Assembly (NCBI GenBank): GCA_002835545.1 | Contig: PIZK01000029.1 | Span: forward strand, 1 to 64,000 | Source: Alteromonadales bacterium alter-6D02 | GTDB taxonomy: Bacteria; Pseudomonadota; Gammaproteobacteria; Enterobacterales; Psychrobiaceae | DNA length: 64,000 bases | Direction: 5' to 3' | Shown here: in pieces, positions 26,375 to 35,427 of the stretch | Layout: each line of letters begins with the position of its first letter | Numbering within the stretch: position 1 is the stretch's first letter | Notes under the pieces: model-generated | The model's database searches: none | What the model saw: only the letters and a program-made list of their open reading frames with translations | Told to the model about the DNA's origin: nothing | Translations under genes and position numbers: made by a program

Positions 26375-28819
26375 ATGTCTGTTTTATTACGATTACGAAA
26401 CATCTTTTTCTATACCCTAAGTATCATTACTCTATTATTACTTATCCTTTGGGGCGCTAGTTTTGTAGTGCTGCCTTGGCAGACAAATAAGCAACTTGAG
26501 CCGCTAGGCTTAAAACTTGATGAAACAACAAACCTGAGTTTCAACCCATTCACTCTACAAGTTCAAATCCATGATTTAGCATTGCTTGATCAGCAGAAAA
26601 AAACTCAACTCTCATTAAAATATGCTGAGCTTGATCTTAGCTGGCTAGCGTTTTTTTCCAAGGTGCTGCTTATCGAAAAAGCTGAAATCAGCACCTTACA
26701 TCTCAACGCACAACGCGATGAAACCCAGCTGGTGATTGCTGGAGTCAATTTATCAGACAGGCCAAAGACAGCCACAGCCCCCCAAACTCAGACGAGTAAT
26801 GATAGTGACCCAACGGCCTTGATAACGGGATGGCAGTTTAACTTGCCAGCACTAGCGATTGACGATGTGGTGCTGAGTATAAATGATATGGGCCACCCCC
26901 ATCGTATCGCACTGAACAACTTGTCACTTAACAACGTCAATGCAACACTTACCAACGTGAATGCCAACCTCAGTCTAAATGCCTCGCTAAATGATGCAGC
27001 ACTTAGCCTAGATTCAAAAGTAGAAGCGAGTTTAGCCTCACTAAAATTAGCCTCAGCGACCCTCGATAACCAGCTCGAAATTTCACAGTTCGCACTTCAA
27101 GAATGGCAATATCTGATGCCTCTTGCTGATAACCAAATTAATGAACTAGCGATGTTAGTTGATCTTACCGTTAATCAGCATATCACTCTGGATAAGCAGC
27201 AATGGCGTATTAATCAACCCAAGCTACGCTTGGCCTTACACGATATTAAACTGACTCAACCTGAACTCGCATTAACCAATCAAACCATTACATTTGAACT
27301 TAACCAACTATCTATTGATGGTATTGATCAAACTCTAAATAATGCGACTGGCGTAGCTACTCTGGCAGTTGATAACCTTGACGTGACCACACAAGGAAAA
27401 ACATTGGCATCTTTAGCCCGTTTTGAAATCCCTACTGCAACTTTCGATGTTGATAGCCAATTTAATGCTAAAGCACACATTAATCGTATTGTCCTCGCCG
27501 ACACCCTATTCTCACAACCATCAGCGGATACCGATGCTGTCTATCAAAACGATGCGTTAATCATTAACGACATTTCATGGCAAGATAACCACCTCGCTAT
27601 TGATACGATTGCGTTAGATAAATTTAGCAGCAACGTGATCTTAACCGCTCAGAAAGAGCTCGAAAACCTCGTTTTACCTAAGCAAAACAACGAGACAACA
27701 TCAGACGAGGCAGTATCGGAACCAGCCGCAGAGATTGAGGTCGCGCAGATTGAGTCGCCTCAAGCCGATTCGACAACGGCACAACAACCAGCTATCACCT
27801 TTAGTCTCAACAAGTTGGAATTACTCAAGCCGAGTCAGATTAAGTTTAAAGATCAGAGTGTCAATCCTGTTTTCGAACAACTTATCACACTAAAGACCAT
27901 GCAAATTGAAACCGTTGATAACCGTGACATTGCGAGTATGATTCCCTTTAACGCGGCACTGGCATTTGACGACCACGCCTTAACCACAGTTAAAGGCGAG
28001 ATAGCCCCTTTCGCCGATAAAATGAATATGTCATTAGATTTAACGATGTCAGAGTTTTCTTTACCACCGTTATCCGCTTATTTACGTACAGTGCTTGGCT
28101 TTGATTTCTTAAGTGGTCAGCTCGATAATAAAGTCACCCTCATCGTTAAAGACAACCAACTCGACGGAGAAACAACCATCGACCTACGTGGTTTTGAACT
28201 GGTCAGTGGCAATGACACCACCGAATTATCAGCTACAGACGGCGGCGCGTTTGGCTTAAACTCTGCGCTTAGCATGCTCAAAGATGACCAAGGGAATGTG
28301 TCTTTAAATGTCCCGCTATCAGGTGATATTAACGACCCATCATTTGGTGTAAGTAGTGTCGTTACACTGGTGGCACAAAAAGCGATTATGTCGCAGGCAA
28401 AAACCTATTTAATTAATACCTTTGTCCCTTATGCCAATATTATTACCGTGGCGAGTATTGCCGGAGAATATTTACTGCGTCTTGAAATGAACGACCTTGT
28501 GTATGACGCTGGTCAAGTCGCTGTATCCGAAACTCAACAACCCTTTGTTACCCAGCTTGGCGCGCTATTAACCGATAAGCCTGAACAGCAAGTTAAAATG
28601 TGCCCGGTCGCCAGTATGCAAGAGGTAACAGCGCCGCAACAAACGTTATCAAAAGCCGAGCAAATAAACGCACTCAAAGCGTTAAGCAAACAACGTGGTG
28701 ACACGCTCAAGAAGGTGTTAATCGAGCAATACAACATTGAATCGGCGAGGCTACTATTGTGTGTCGCCAAAGTCGATAGCGATGCCAAGGCACAACCTCG
28801 AGTAGAGTTTAGTTTTTAA
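26375..28819 (+). CDS. DUF748 (AsmA-like) envelope protein
   Basis: About 814 residues. A single N-terminal membrane helix (IFFYTLSIITLLLLILWGAS) is followed by a long beta-rich periplasmic part of AsmA/DUF748 type, with LSFNPFTLQVQIHDLALLD near the start and the terminal block RGDTLKKVLIEQYNIESARL, a conserved DUF748 ending. A low-complexity Glu/Ala/Gln-rich insert lies near residues 440-475. AsmA-like proteins are proposed to shuttle phospholipids between membranes; the role of DUF748 is not settled. The open frame extends to a TTG at 26348; I prefer the ATG at 26375. Confidence 0.8.
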   Translation: MSVLLRLRNIFFYTLSIITLLLLILWGASFVVLPWQTNKQLEPLGLKLDETTNLSFNPFTLQVQIHDLALLDQQKKTQLSLKYAELDLSWLAFFSKVLLIEKAEISTLHLNAQRDETQLVIAGVNLSDRPKTATAPQTQTSNDSDPTALITGWQFNLPALAIDDVVLSINDMGHPHRIALNNLSLNNVNATLTNVNANLSLNASLNDAALSLDSKVEASLASLKLASATLDNQLEISQFALQEWQYLMPLADNQINELAMLVDLTVNQHITLDKQQWRINQPKLRLALHDIKLTQPELALTNQTITFELNQLSIDGIDQTLNNATGVATLAVDNLDVTTQGKTLASLARFEIPTATFDVDSQFNAKAHINRIVLADTLFSQPSADTDAVYQNDALIINDISWQDNHLAIDTIALDKFSSNVILTAQKELENLVLPKQNNETTSDEAVSEPAAEIEVAQIESPQADSTTAQQPAITFSLNKLELLKPSQIKFKDQSVNPVFEQLITLKTMQIETVDNRDIASMIPFNAALAFDDHALTTVKGEIAPFADKMNMSLDLTMSEFSLPPLSAYLRTVLGFDFLSGQLDNKVTLIVKDNQLDGETTIDLRGFELVSGNDTTELSATDGGAFGLNSALSMLKDDQGNVSLNVPLSGDINDPSFGVSSVVTLVAQKAIMSQAKTYLINTFVPYANIITVASIAGEYLLRLEMNDLVYDAGQVAVSETQQPFVTQLGALLTDKPEQQVKMCPVASMQEVTAPQQTLSKAEQINALKALSKQRGDTLKKVLIEQYNIESARLLLCVAKVDSDAKAQPRVEFSF

Positions 28820-28858
28820 CACAAGAAGTGACTCGCTAACCTGCACCATACAGCCTAT

Positions 28859-28880
28859 ATAGCCACCTTTGAGTGGCTAT
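28859..28880 (+). terminator. Terminator after the DUF748 gene
   Basis: 8-bp perfect stem ATAGCCAC / GTGGCTAT with a 6-nt loop, 40 bp after the stop. Confidence 0.55.
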
Positions 28881-29365
28881 TAGCACTAGAATAGAATCAC
28901 GCCAGACTTTACACCACCGTTGTTAAGTAGCAAAAAAAGTACTTATTGAGAGTGATTCTATCTTTTATACCAAAATCAATTGTTCTTGCTGTAATACCAG
29001 TGAGTAATAATCAACAACTACTCTAATCTTCATCTGAGCTATTAACTCGATACACACGACAGGCTGTGATTACTCCAAAATTAAAAGTATTAAATAATGT
29101 ACTTATCTATTAATTCACTATATAGTGCACAGGTTAATTATTCTCCTCTCGTATATTTAACTGGTTATCCTCATTGATAACCCTTGTTTTGTCTTTCCTT
29201 TTCACAGTCAGCCATCACTCAAATTATTAAGCTTACATTGTTGTCTGAGTTATCGAGATACGGTCTCCCTTTTAGTTGATATATATACAAATATCCAAGA
29301 GTTTTCACACAATAATATAGCTTTTACTAGAAATGCGTTTTAGCGCAAATTAAAAGAGTTTTATT
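28881..29365. promoter_or_regulatory. Long leader/promoter region of a small gene
   Basis: No ORF of note. It holds a perfect 12-bp palindrome CACTATATAGTG (29116-29127), a GGTTATC / GATAACC hairpin (29163-29182) followed by a T-rich stretch, and GCG-N6-CGC just before the small gene at 29366. Arrangement suggests regulated expression of that gene. Confidence 0.35.
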
Positions 29366-29533
29366 ATGTCTTATACATACCAAGGTAAGGTTTATTCAAT
29401 TAAATCGCCTGTTATTTCCATTTCGGTTAACAAAAATAATGTTGTTGTTACCGATCAAAATGGTGCTAACTTAATCCAGTTTACTAATGTAAACGATTCA
29501 AAGTGCTTTTTAGAGTGGGTCTACCAAGCCTAA
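29366..29533 (+). CDS. Small protein, 55 residues, unknown
   Basis: ATG to TAA with AAAGAG about 9 nt upstream and a good terminator at 29630-29650. The peptide (start MSYTYQGKVYSIKSP, end CFLEWVYQA) alternates polar and hydrophobic residues like a small beta-barrel and has no signal or membrane segment. No family recognised. The leader, ribosome-binding site and terminator make a real gene likely. Confidence 0.55.
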   Translation: MSYTYQGKVYSIKSPVISISVNKNNVVVTDQNGANLIQFTNVNDSKCFLEWVYQA

Positions 29534-29629
29534 TTAGTACAATGGAAACCGCCGATGAAGTCAGCACTGATGTGGTTATTTTCAACAGCATGACCAGTGC
29601 AGCTCATTGCCAACCATGATAATAAGAAG

Positions 29630-29650
29630 CCGCCCTTGAGGCGGTTTTTT
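29630..29650 (+). terminator. Terminator after the small gene
   Basis: CCGCC / GGCGG stem with a 5-nt loop and six T, a canonical intrinsic terminator. Confidence 0.8.
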
Positions 29651-29781
29651 ATTCATGAAGTATCTAATACCACCATAATACCCCTTTGCAAGCACTGTCA
29701 TCTGCTAAAGAATTCGTACAGCACTATGGGGTAAAAAACTGATTGTAAAAGAAAAACAACATAACAATAAAGTCGCATAAA

Positions 29782-30645
29782 TTACTCAGTTATATATATT
29801 AAAGTATCAGAGTGAGCCAACTTTGCCTGCTGAGCGACTTGCCAAAGCAAGATTAAATTCGCAATAAACCACAGATCTTTAATTAAAAAGTGCCCGCCTG
29901 TTGATAGTAATGTTGTTGCAGATATTGCCCCGTCCCACGTGATTAAGAATGATTGTGTCACCACAAACACAGCACCAGACATCGCTATTGCGGGTATCAG
30001 TAGCCGCGGGTTGAAAACAGATCCAATAAGGATCGCTACCGCGATAAGATCATAAACTCCAATAATGTTTGATGTTTTTTGCAAGTCCCACAGGTTATAC
30101 ATCCAAGCCATTAACGGTGAGCTTCGTACTAAGTCTTCTATACCTTTGGCTTCTAATAGGGTGAATTTCATTCCACCAATCCACACTAACACCAATAATA
30201 CCGGCGCAATACACAGCCATTTTTTAGTGATTATCGATAGGTTAGGCAAAACAAACAACAACCCAATACTCATCAACGCCGCATATTTAATCACACCTTG
30301 CCCAGCTCCAATCGCAGGAAAGCCGCCCAATGAATCAATCCACATCGAACCACCGAGTAATGATGCCAATGGAATCACACTAATTACAATGAGTAGGTAC
30401 CCGAGTAGTGGGAGAAGCCGAGCGTACTTAATTGATGCTAAGGACAGTACTGCCGACGCCACAAAGCCTAAAGAGGCAGCAATGTTATAAACATTATTGG
30501 GGAGAAGTTGTGTTATCGAATAAAAGTCAGTGATTAATGTAATGTGTTTATGATGGCCGATTAAGCCCATGGATAAGCCCAGCAAGCTGGTTGATATTGC
30601 GAGGATGACTAATGTTAAGTTGGTGGACGTTTGCTTCATGCTCAT
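29782..30645 (-). CDS. DUF417 (YkgB/RclC-like) membrane protein
   Basis: 287 residues, about eight membrane helices. The central WIGGMKFTLLEAKGIEDLVRS and SSPLMAWMY is the signature of the YkgB/RclC family. RclC is about 200 residues, so this protein carries extra helices at the N-terminus. In E. coli rclC belongs to the hypochlorous-acid response, but no rclA/rclR neighbour is present here, so the role is open. Confidence 0.75.
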   Translation of the reverse strand: MSMKQTSTNLTLVILAISTSLLGLSMGLIGHHKHITLITDFYSITQLLPNNVYNIAASLGFVASAVLSLASIKYARLLPLLGYLLIVISVIPLASLLGGSMWIDSLGGFPAIGAGQGVIKYAALMSIGLLFVLPNLSIITKKWLCIAPVLLVLVWIGGMKFTLLEAKGIEDLVRSSPLMAWMYNLWDLQKTSNIIGVYDLIAVAILIGSVFNPRLLIPAIAMSGAVFVVTQSFLITWDGAISATTLLSTGGHFLIKDLWFIANLILLWQVAQQAKLAHSDTLIYITE

Positions 30646-30848
30646 TTCAAGTCAGTATTTGTTATGGTGCTCTATAGACCAAAGGTGTAGCTGTTTTCTT
30701 TCACCCCCATTCCGCTTAATTGTGAACAGCTTGCTCAGCATCGCTTAGCGCTGGCACTAAAAATCCCATAAAGCGATTACTATTCCATTACGTTATAAGA
30801 ATATCTTTACCAAACAAAACGGTTTAATAGGGCAAGTTATGGCACAGT
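30646..30848. other. Intergenic region
   Basis: Only a very short minus-strand frame (ending LSDAEQAVHN-stop at 30716) looks protein-like; it is too short to call. Probable promoter region of the DUF417 gene. Confidence 0.25.
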
Positions 30849-31058
30849 ATGAGTCTTGTGCTAGCGTTATTATTGGGAATATTTTCTCATGCTGCCCTTG
30901 CTTACGGCCCTTATTTTCACAATATTTGGCTTATACCTGCTCCAACCAAACATATCGCCTTTAACTATCATTACTGTGTTTGGGACGATGTTATTAGGTT
31001 TGCTAAGGAGTATTTCCTTGTCAAAACGCCCCCTATTTGTCAGTTATTAAATGGCTGA
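30849..31058 (+). CDS. Possible small secreted protein or relic
   Basis: 69 residues starting with a signal-peptide-like stretch (SLVLALLLGIFSHAALA) and then YGPYFHNIWLIPAPTKH. No ribosome-binding site and no recognised family. It may be the truncated front of a lost exported protein. Confidence 0.3.
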   Translation: MSLVLALLLGIFSHAALAYGPYFHNIWLIPAPTKHIAFNYHYCVWDDVIRFAKEYFLVKTPPICQLLNG

Positions 31059-31153
31059 AGGTCCAACGCTAAAGCGAGCGCTTCAAGCCAAACAGCAAGT
31101 CCAATAGAAATAGAGAAGCTGTAATCAGTGATAGAGCGGTAGAGGTGTTACCG

Positions 31154-31744
31154 CTAGTGACCACCTTCAAGCTTTGATTGGTTAACATGGTTAATTAGTT
31201 GTGGGAAAAACGCTAAAAATACCGCATCGAGCTCACTATAGTGGCGCTGTATATCTTCTATCGTGCCAGCAAAGTTATTGGTAAAGCGAATACGCTGGGC
31301 AATTCTATCGAGTGCGAACCCTATGCCCGAGAGCGTCTCATATTGCTTGAACCAATCATTGGTCGTCATATTCGAGACAACCAATTGCATTCTATCAGGC
31401 ATGTCATCAATACGTTCATTCAACAATTGATAACTGTTTTTTTTGAACGCTATGAGTGGCTCGTGGTGAAAATCTTGCCAATGCTGAATGAGAAAATGAT
31501 CAAACAGCACATCAATAGCAACACTTGAAAATCGTTTACGCTTAGTTGAAAAGTACTGTTTTGCCTCTATAACCAGAGGGTGACTATCGGTAAATTTATC
31601 CACCAGATAATGATTATCTAAGCCTCGTTGCACGGCTATTGGTAAAGGTTTTACTCGTCTATTACCGCCAAAGTCCCCTAGTAGGTTACCAAAATGGGAG
31701 TCTGCAGTTGGCTGTGCTAAGTACAGATGCGCTAAATAATTCAA
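31154..31744 (-). CDS. acpH: Acyl-carrier-protein phosphodiesterase
   Basis: 196 residues, the standard length. The N-terminus MNYLAHLYLAQPT and the GNLLGDFGG and DVLFDHFLIQHW segments are diagnostic of AcpH (DUF479, HD-like fold, with Asp/His metal ligands). It removes 4'-phosphopantetheine from holo-ACP. Monocistronic by position. Confidence 0.9.
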   Translation of the reverse strand: MNYLAHLYLAQPTADSHFGNLLGDFGGNRRVKPLPIAVQRGLDNHYLVDKFTDSHPLVIEAKQYFSTKRKRFSSVAIDVLFDHFLIQHWQDFHHEPLIAFKKNSYQLLNERIDDMPDRMQLVVSNMTTNDWFKQYETLSGIGFALDRIAQRIRFTNNFAGTIEDIQRHYSELDAVFLAFFPQLINHVNQSKLEGGH

Positions 31745-31993
31745 AGCAATTCTCGGCTATAGTTGATTGAGATAGTTATGTCTATTTCATTATTACACGA
31801 TCCCTTTCTCAGTTCGGCATAATTTGTCTGCTGACACAGTCTCTTTCGTTCACTAGGGGATCAATCATTGCGGTTTTTACTTGGGTGAAGCGAACACGGT
31901 AATCATATGGCAACCGTATTCGTTTAAAACTAATAATCAAATATTCTCAGTGTGCTTGATTATATAGCTCTATTTTTAGTTCTATACTCATAA

Positions 31994-32149
31994 CAGGCTA
32001 TCACCAATAAGTGGCGAGGGATTTAGCCTAAAATTCAATGGTGCTGCATTGTTATTTCGGTGAATTTATAGCACCAGTTTACAGGGTTGCAGCACTCACA
32101 CCTTATGCTTCATCCGCGAGTGCCCAGCCAAGTAATGAGGAGGTAAACC
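31994..32149 (+). promoter_or_regulatory. Structured leader of the BASS transporter gene (candidate RNA switch)
   Basis: The leader contains an AGGCTA (31995-32000) / TAGCCT (32024-32029) stem. Next come four segments with competing pairings: GGTGCT (32040-32045) can pair with AGCACC (32070-32075), or GTGCTGCA (32041-32048) with TGCAGCAC (32088-32095); GCACTC (32092-32097) can instead pair with GAGTGC (32118-32123). The start codon follows a strong GAGGAGG. No known riboswitch class was recognised. Seen by eye only; no folding was computed. Confidence 0.4.
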
Positions 32150-33028
32150 ATGCCGCAAGCTCTGACCGATATCGGGTTGCCAATTGCGCTAATTCTTATC
32201 ATGATTGGGGTGGGCCTGAGTTTAACACCTGTCGATTTTACGCGTGTATTTAAACAACCGAAAAGCTTTATTATTGGTGCTCTTTGTCAGATGTTGCTCT
32301 TACCTCTGGTCGCCATAGTCATTATTGCCCTCACAGAGTTGTCAGGTGAACTGGCGATTGGTTTGTTTGTTCTCGCCCTGTGCCCCGGTGGCACAACCTC
32401 TAATTTATATAGTTACTTGGCTAAAGCTGATGTTGGGTTGTCAGTCACTTTAACCGCGATCATTGGTTTTGTGACCCCCTTTACCATTCCATTGCTGACG
32501 GCTTGGGCTATCACCTTCTATAGTGGTGGTGAGGCGCAAATCAAATTACCGATAGTTATTACTTGGCTAAAATTGATGGTCGTCACGGTGATCCCTGTGC
32601 TCATCGGGATGGTAATACGGGCAAAATGGCAGGCGTTCGCCCACAGAGCACAGCCCTTTGTCAGTGGTTTTTCTGTTTCGGTGCTGGCGTTGGTTATCCT
32701 TAGTATCTGCATAAAGCTGGGGCAAAAACTTGTCGATTTCGCAATACTAACCGGACCAGCGGTCATCGCATTAAATATTATCACCATGGGCTTAGGTTAT
32801 TTAGCTGGCAAGCTATTGCTCAGTAATGAAGCTCAGTCTCGCACCATTACTTTGGAAGTCGGCTTACAAAACGGTACATTAGCACTATTAGTCACCAGTA
32901 GTATGTTACATAGCAATGCAATGTCGATTGCACCCAGCATTTATAGCCTGTTTATGTTTATTTCTGCGAGCTTGTTTACCTTAATCGTATCAAAGAAAGA
33001 TAAAGCGCTGGCAACCAACAGCGCCTAA
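32150..33028 (+). CDS. Bile acid:sodium symporter (BASS) family transporter
   Basis: 292 residues, 9-10 membrane helices. The LALCPGGTTSNLYSYLAKAD motif in helix 4 and LEVGLQNGTLALLV in helix 9 are the family's sodium and substrate-binding signatures. Bacterial members move varied organic anions such as pantoate or keto acids with Na+; the substrate is not evident. The ATG is preceded by GAGGAGG. The structured leader suggests metabolite-dependent control. Confidence 0.88.
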   Translation: MPQALTDIGLPIALILIMIGVGLSLTPVDFTRVFKQPKSFIIGALCQMLLLPLVAIVIIALTELSGELAIGLFVLALCPGGTTSNLYSYLAKADVGLSVTLTAIIGFVTPFTIPLLTAWAITFYSGGEAQIKLPIVITWLKLMVVTVIPVLIGMVIRAKWQAFAHRAQPFVSGFSVSVLALVILSICIKLGQKLVDFAILTGPAVIALNIITMGLGYLAGKLLLSNEAQSRTITLEVGLQNGTLALLVTSSMLHSNAMSIAPSIYSLFMFISASLFTLIVSKKDKALATNSA

Positions 33029-33057
33029 TCAAGACACACAGCACCTTTGCGATAGCT

Positions 33058-33143
33058 ACTTTGGCATAACGCCTTTTACATAACTCCTTTGGCAAAAGCC
33101 ATTTTACATAGTCACCTGCTTCCTAAAGCCTAAAGCCTAAAAC
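33058..33143. repeat. Short tandem repeats after the BASS gene
   Basis: Two imperfect copies of a ~27-bp segment (each starting CTTTGGCA and ending TTTTACATA) are followed by three copies of a 7-bp CCTAAAG-type repeat. Confidence 0.45.
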
Positions 33144-33150
33144 AAAGTCA

Positions 33151-33163
33151 TGAACAAATTTCA
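33151..33163. promoter_or_regulatory. MetR box upstream of mesX-mesD
   Basis: TGAACAAATTTCA fits the MetR consensus TGAA-N5-TTCA exactly, about 95 bp before the mesX start. A wider TGAA...TTCA pair follows at about 33172-33194, in line with the paired sites MetR often uses. Confidence 0.6.
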
Positions 33164-33257
33164 TTGTTTAATGAATTTAAATCAATTTTATTCATGATAT
33201 GAACCACGTATAAATATATTCAGATTTTAGATTAGCGACAGCGGATACCAGCTCACC

Positions 33258-34235
33258 ATGAATAACGATTTTACATTTACCATCAAAAGTATTTGTCTCG
33301 ATGAAAACTACCGTCCATCAGACAATACACGTGCTACCACTAACTTTGCTAATTTAGCGAGAGGCGAGAGCCGCCAAGCGAACTTACGCAACGCGTTAAA
33401 GATGGTTGATAATAGCTTTAATGCCTTGGCAAACTGGGACAACCCCACTGGCGATCGTTATAATGTTGAACTTGAAATCATCTCTATTGATATGGACATT
33501 CAAGACAGTGGTGAAACCTTCCCATCGATTGAAGTATTAAAAACCAACATTGTTGATCGCAAAACCAACGAACGTATTGAAGGCATTGTCGGCAATAATT
33601 TCTCTTCGTATGTACGCGATTATGACTTTAGCGTATTACTGCTAGACCATAACAAGGGCAAACCACAATTTAGCATTCCAGATGATTTTGGTGATCTGCA
33701 CGGTAAGCTATTTAAATATTTTGTTAACTCAGACGCTTACAAGCAACACTTTAAAAAGCCACCTGTGATTTGCCTGAGCGTATCGGATAACAAAACTTAT
33801 CAACGCACGGAAAATCAACACCCCGTATTAGGGGTCGAATATCTACCTAATGAGTCCTCTTTAACTGAGCAGTATTTTAAAAAGATGGGCTTACAAGTGC
33901 GCTATTTTATGCCGCCAAACAGTGTTGCACCTTTTGCATTCTACTTTTTTGGTGATTTACTCAATGATTACACTAATCTTGAGCTTATTAGCACCATTAG
34001 CACCATGAGTACGTTCCAACGAATCTATCGACCTGAAATTTATAACGCTAATGCCGTTGCCGGACAACGTTACCAACCTAACTTGAAGAACCAGGATCAT
34101 TCGCTCACTCAAATAGTTTATGACCGCGAAGAGCGTAGCCAATTAGCCATTGCACAAGGCAAGTTTGCACAAGAGCACTTCATTAAACCTTACCAAACTG
34201 TGCTTGAACAATGGTCAACGAATTACGCGCTTTAA
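33258..34235 (+). CDS. mesX: MesX (DUF1852), partner of folate-independent methionine synthase
   Basis: 325 residues, soluble, DUF1852 throughout. The family is found next to MetE-core proteins, and genetic work on Acinetobacter-type systems showed that MesX is required for MesD-dependent methionine synthesis (family knowledge). The mechanism is not established; it may deliver or activate the methyl donor, possibly with oxygen. It precedes mesD by 28 nt on the same strand and has a MetR box upstream. Confidence 0.85.
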   Translation: MNNDFTFTIKSICLDENYRPSDNTRATTNFANLARGESRQANLRNALKMVDNSFNALANWDNPTGDRYNVELEIISIDMDIQDSGETFPSIEVLKTNIVDRKTNERIEGIVGNNFSSYVRDYDFSVLLLDHNKGKPQFSIPDDFGDLHGKLFKYFVNSDAYKQHFKKPPVICLSVSDNKTYQRTENQHPVLGVEYLPNESSLTEQYFKKMGLQVRYFMPPNSVAPFAFYFFGDLLNDYTNLELISTISTMSTFQRIYRPEIYNANAVAGQRYQPNLKNQDHSLTQIVYDREERSQLAIAQGKFAQEHFIKPYQTVLEQWSTNYAL

Positions 34236-34263
34236 TTAATCTAACGAGATAACGGCATATATA

Positions 34264-35316
34264 ATGAACACACTTATTAAGAAACCACTACTACCAACAT
34301 CAACAGCGGGCAGTTTGCCTAAACCGTCTTGGTTAGCGCAACCAGAAACACTTTGGTCACCTTGGAAATTACAAGATCACGAGTTAGTTGATGGTAAACA
34401 CGATGCATTACGAGTGTCATTACAAGAACAACAACAAGCGGGCGTTGACATTGTCAGTGATGGCGAACAAACCCGCCAACATTTTGTAACCACCTTTATT
34501 GAACATCTTGATGGTGTTGATTTTGAGCAGCGTAAAACCGTTAAAATTCGTGACCGTTATGATGCCAGTGTGCCATCGGTTGTTGGTCCCGTTAGTCGTC
34601 AAAAACCTGTGTTTGTTGATGATGCTAAGTTTTTACGCCAGCAAACCAACAAACCGATAAAGTGGGCGCTACCGGGTCCAATGACCATGGTCGATACCCT
34701 GTATGATGATCACTATAAAAGCCGCGAGCAACTCGCGTGGGAGTTTGCCAAAATTCTTAACCAAGAAGCCAAAGAGCTAGAGGCGGCAGGTGTTGATATC
34801 ATCCAATTTGATGAGCCAGCATTTAATGTATTCTTTGATGAAGTTAATGCCTGGGGCATCGCTTGCTTAGAAAGAGCAATTGAAGGGCTTAAGTGTGAAA
34901 CCGCTGTGCACATTTGTTATGGCTATGGCATCAAAGCCAATACCGATTGGAAAAAGACTTTGGGCTCGCAATGGCGTCAATACGAAGAGGTGTTCCCTAA
35001 GCTCCAACAATCTAATATCGATATTATCTCACTAGAATGCCAAAACTCGCGTGTGCCAATCGAACTACTTGAACTGATTCGCGGTAAAAAAGTCATGGTC
35101 GGTGCTATTGATGTGGCAACCGACACCATTGAAACACCAGAAGAAGTCGCTGAAACACTGCGCCAAGCACTCAAGTATGTCGATGCAGACAAGCTTTACC
35201 CATCAACTAATTGCGGTATGGCACCCTTAGCTCGTGAAGTCGCTAGGGGAAAACTTAACGCCTTAAGTGCAGGCGCAGCGATTGTTCGCCAAGAGCTATT
35301 AGCTTCAAAGCAATAA
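34264..35316 (+). CDS. mesD: MesD, core (folate-independent) methionine synthase
   Basis: 350 residues, corresponding only to the catalytic C-terminal barrel of MetE; the N-terminal folate-binding half is absent. Zinc ligands are in place: His and Cys in HICYG, Glu in SLECQNS, Cys in STNCGM. The substrate site SDGEQTR and the IIQFDEPAF strand are also typical. With MesX it methylates homocysteine without a folate donor. The two-gene arrangement separates it from other MetE-like proteins. Confidence 0.87.
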   Translation: MNTLIKKPLLPTSTAGSLPKPSWLAQPETLWSPWKLQDHELVDGKHDALRVSLQEQQQAGVDIVSDGEQTRQHFVTTFIEHLDGVDFEQRKTVKIRDRYDASVPSVVGPVSRQKPVFVDDAKFLRQQTNKPIKWALPGPMTMVDTLYDDHYKSREQLAWEFAKILNQEAKELEAAGVDIIQFDEPAFNVFFDEVNAWGIACLERAIEGLKCETAVHICYGYGIKANTDWKKTLGSQWRQYEEVFPKLQQSNIDIISLECQNSRVPIELLELIRGKKVMVGAIDVATDTIETPEEVAETLRQALKYVDADKLYPSTNCGMAPLAREVARGKLNALSAGAAIVRQELLASKQ

Positions 35317-35354
35317 GTCTTAGAAACAACACTGCCAACACCCGAAAGAGCCGA

Positions 35355-35381
35355 GGTCCTGAATAACACACTTTCAGGACC
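35355..35381. terminator. Terminator between mesD and the TSUP gene
   Basis: 9-bp perfect stem GGTCCTGAA / TTCAGGACC in the 111-bp gap between convergent genes. Confidence 0.65.
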
Positions 35382-35427
35382 ACGAAAGGGAGAGCCAAAA
35401 TAAAGCACCTCCAGAACGACTAACAGT

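Noticed and set aside
32038-32253. ORF overlapping the BASS start, possible leader peptide
   Set aside because: 71 residues, runs 104 nt into the transporter gene in another frame, no ribosome-binding site; the RNA pairing explanation fits better.
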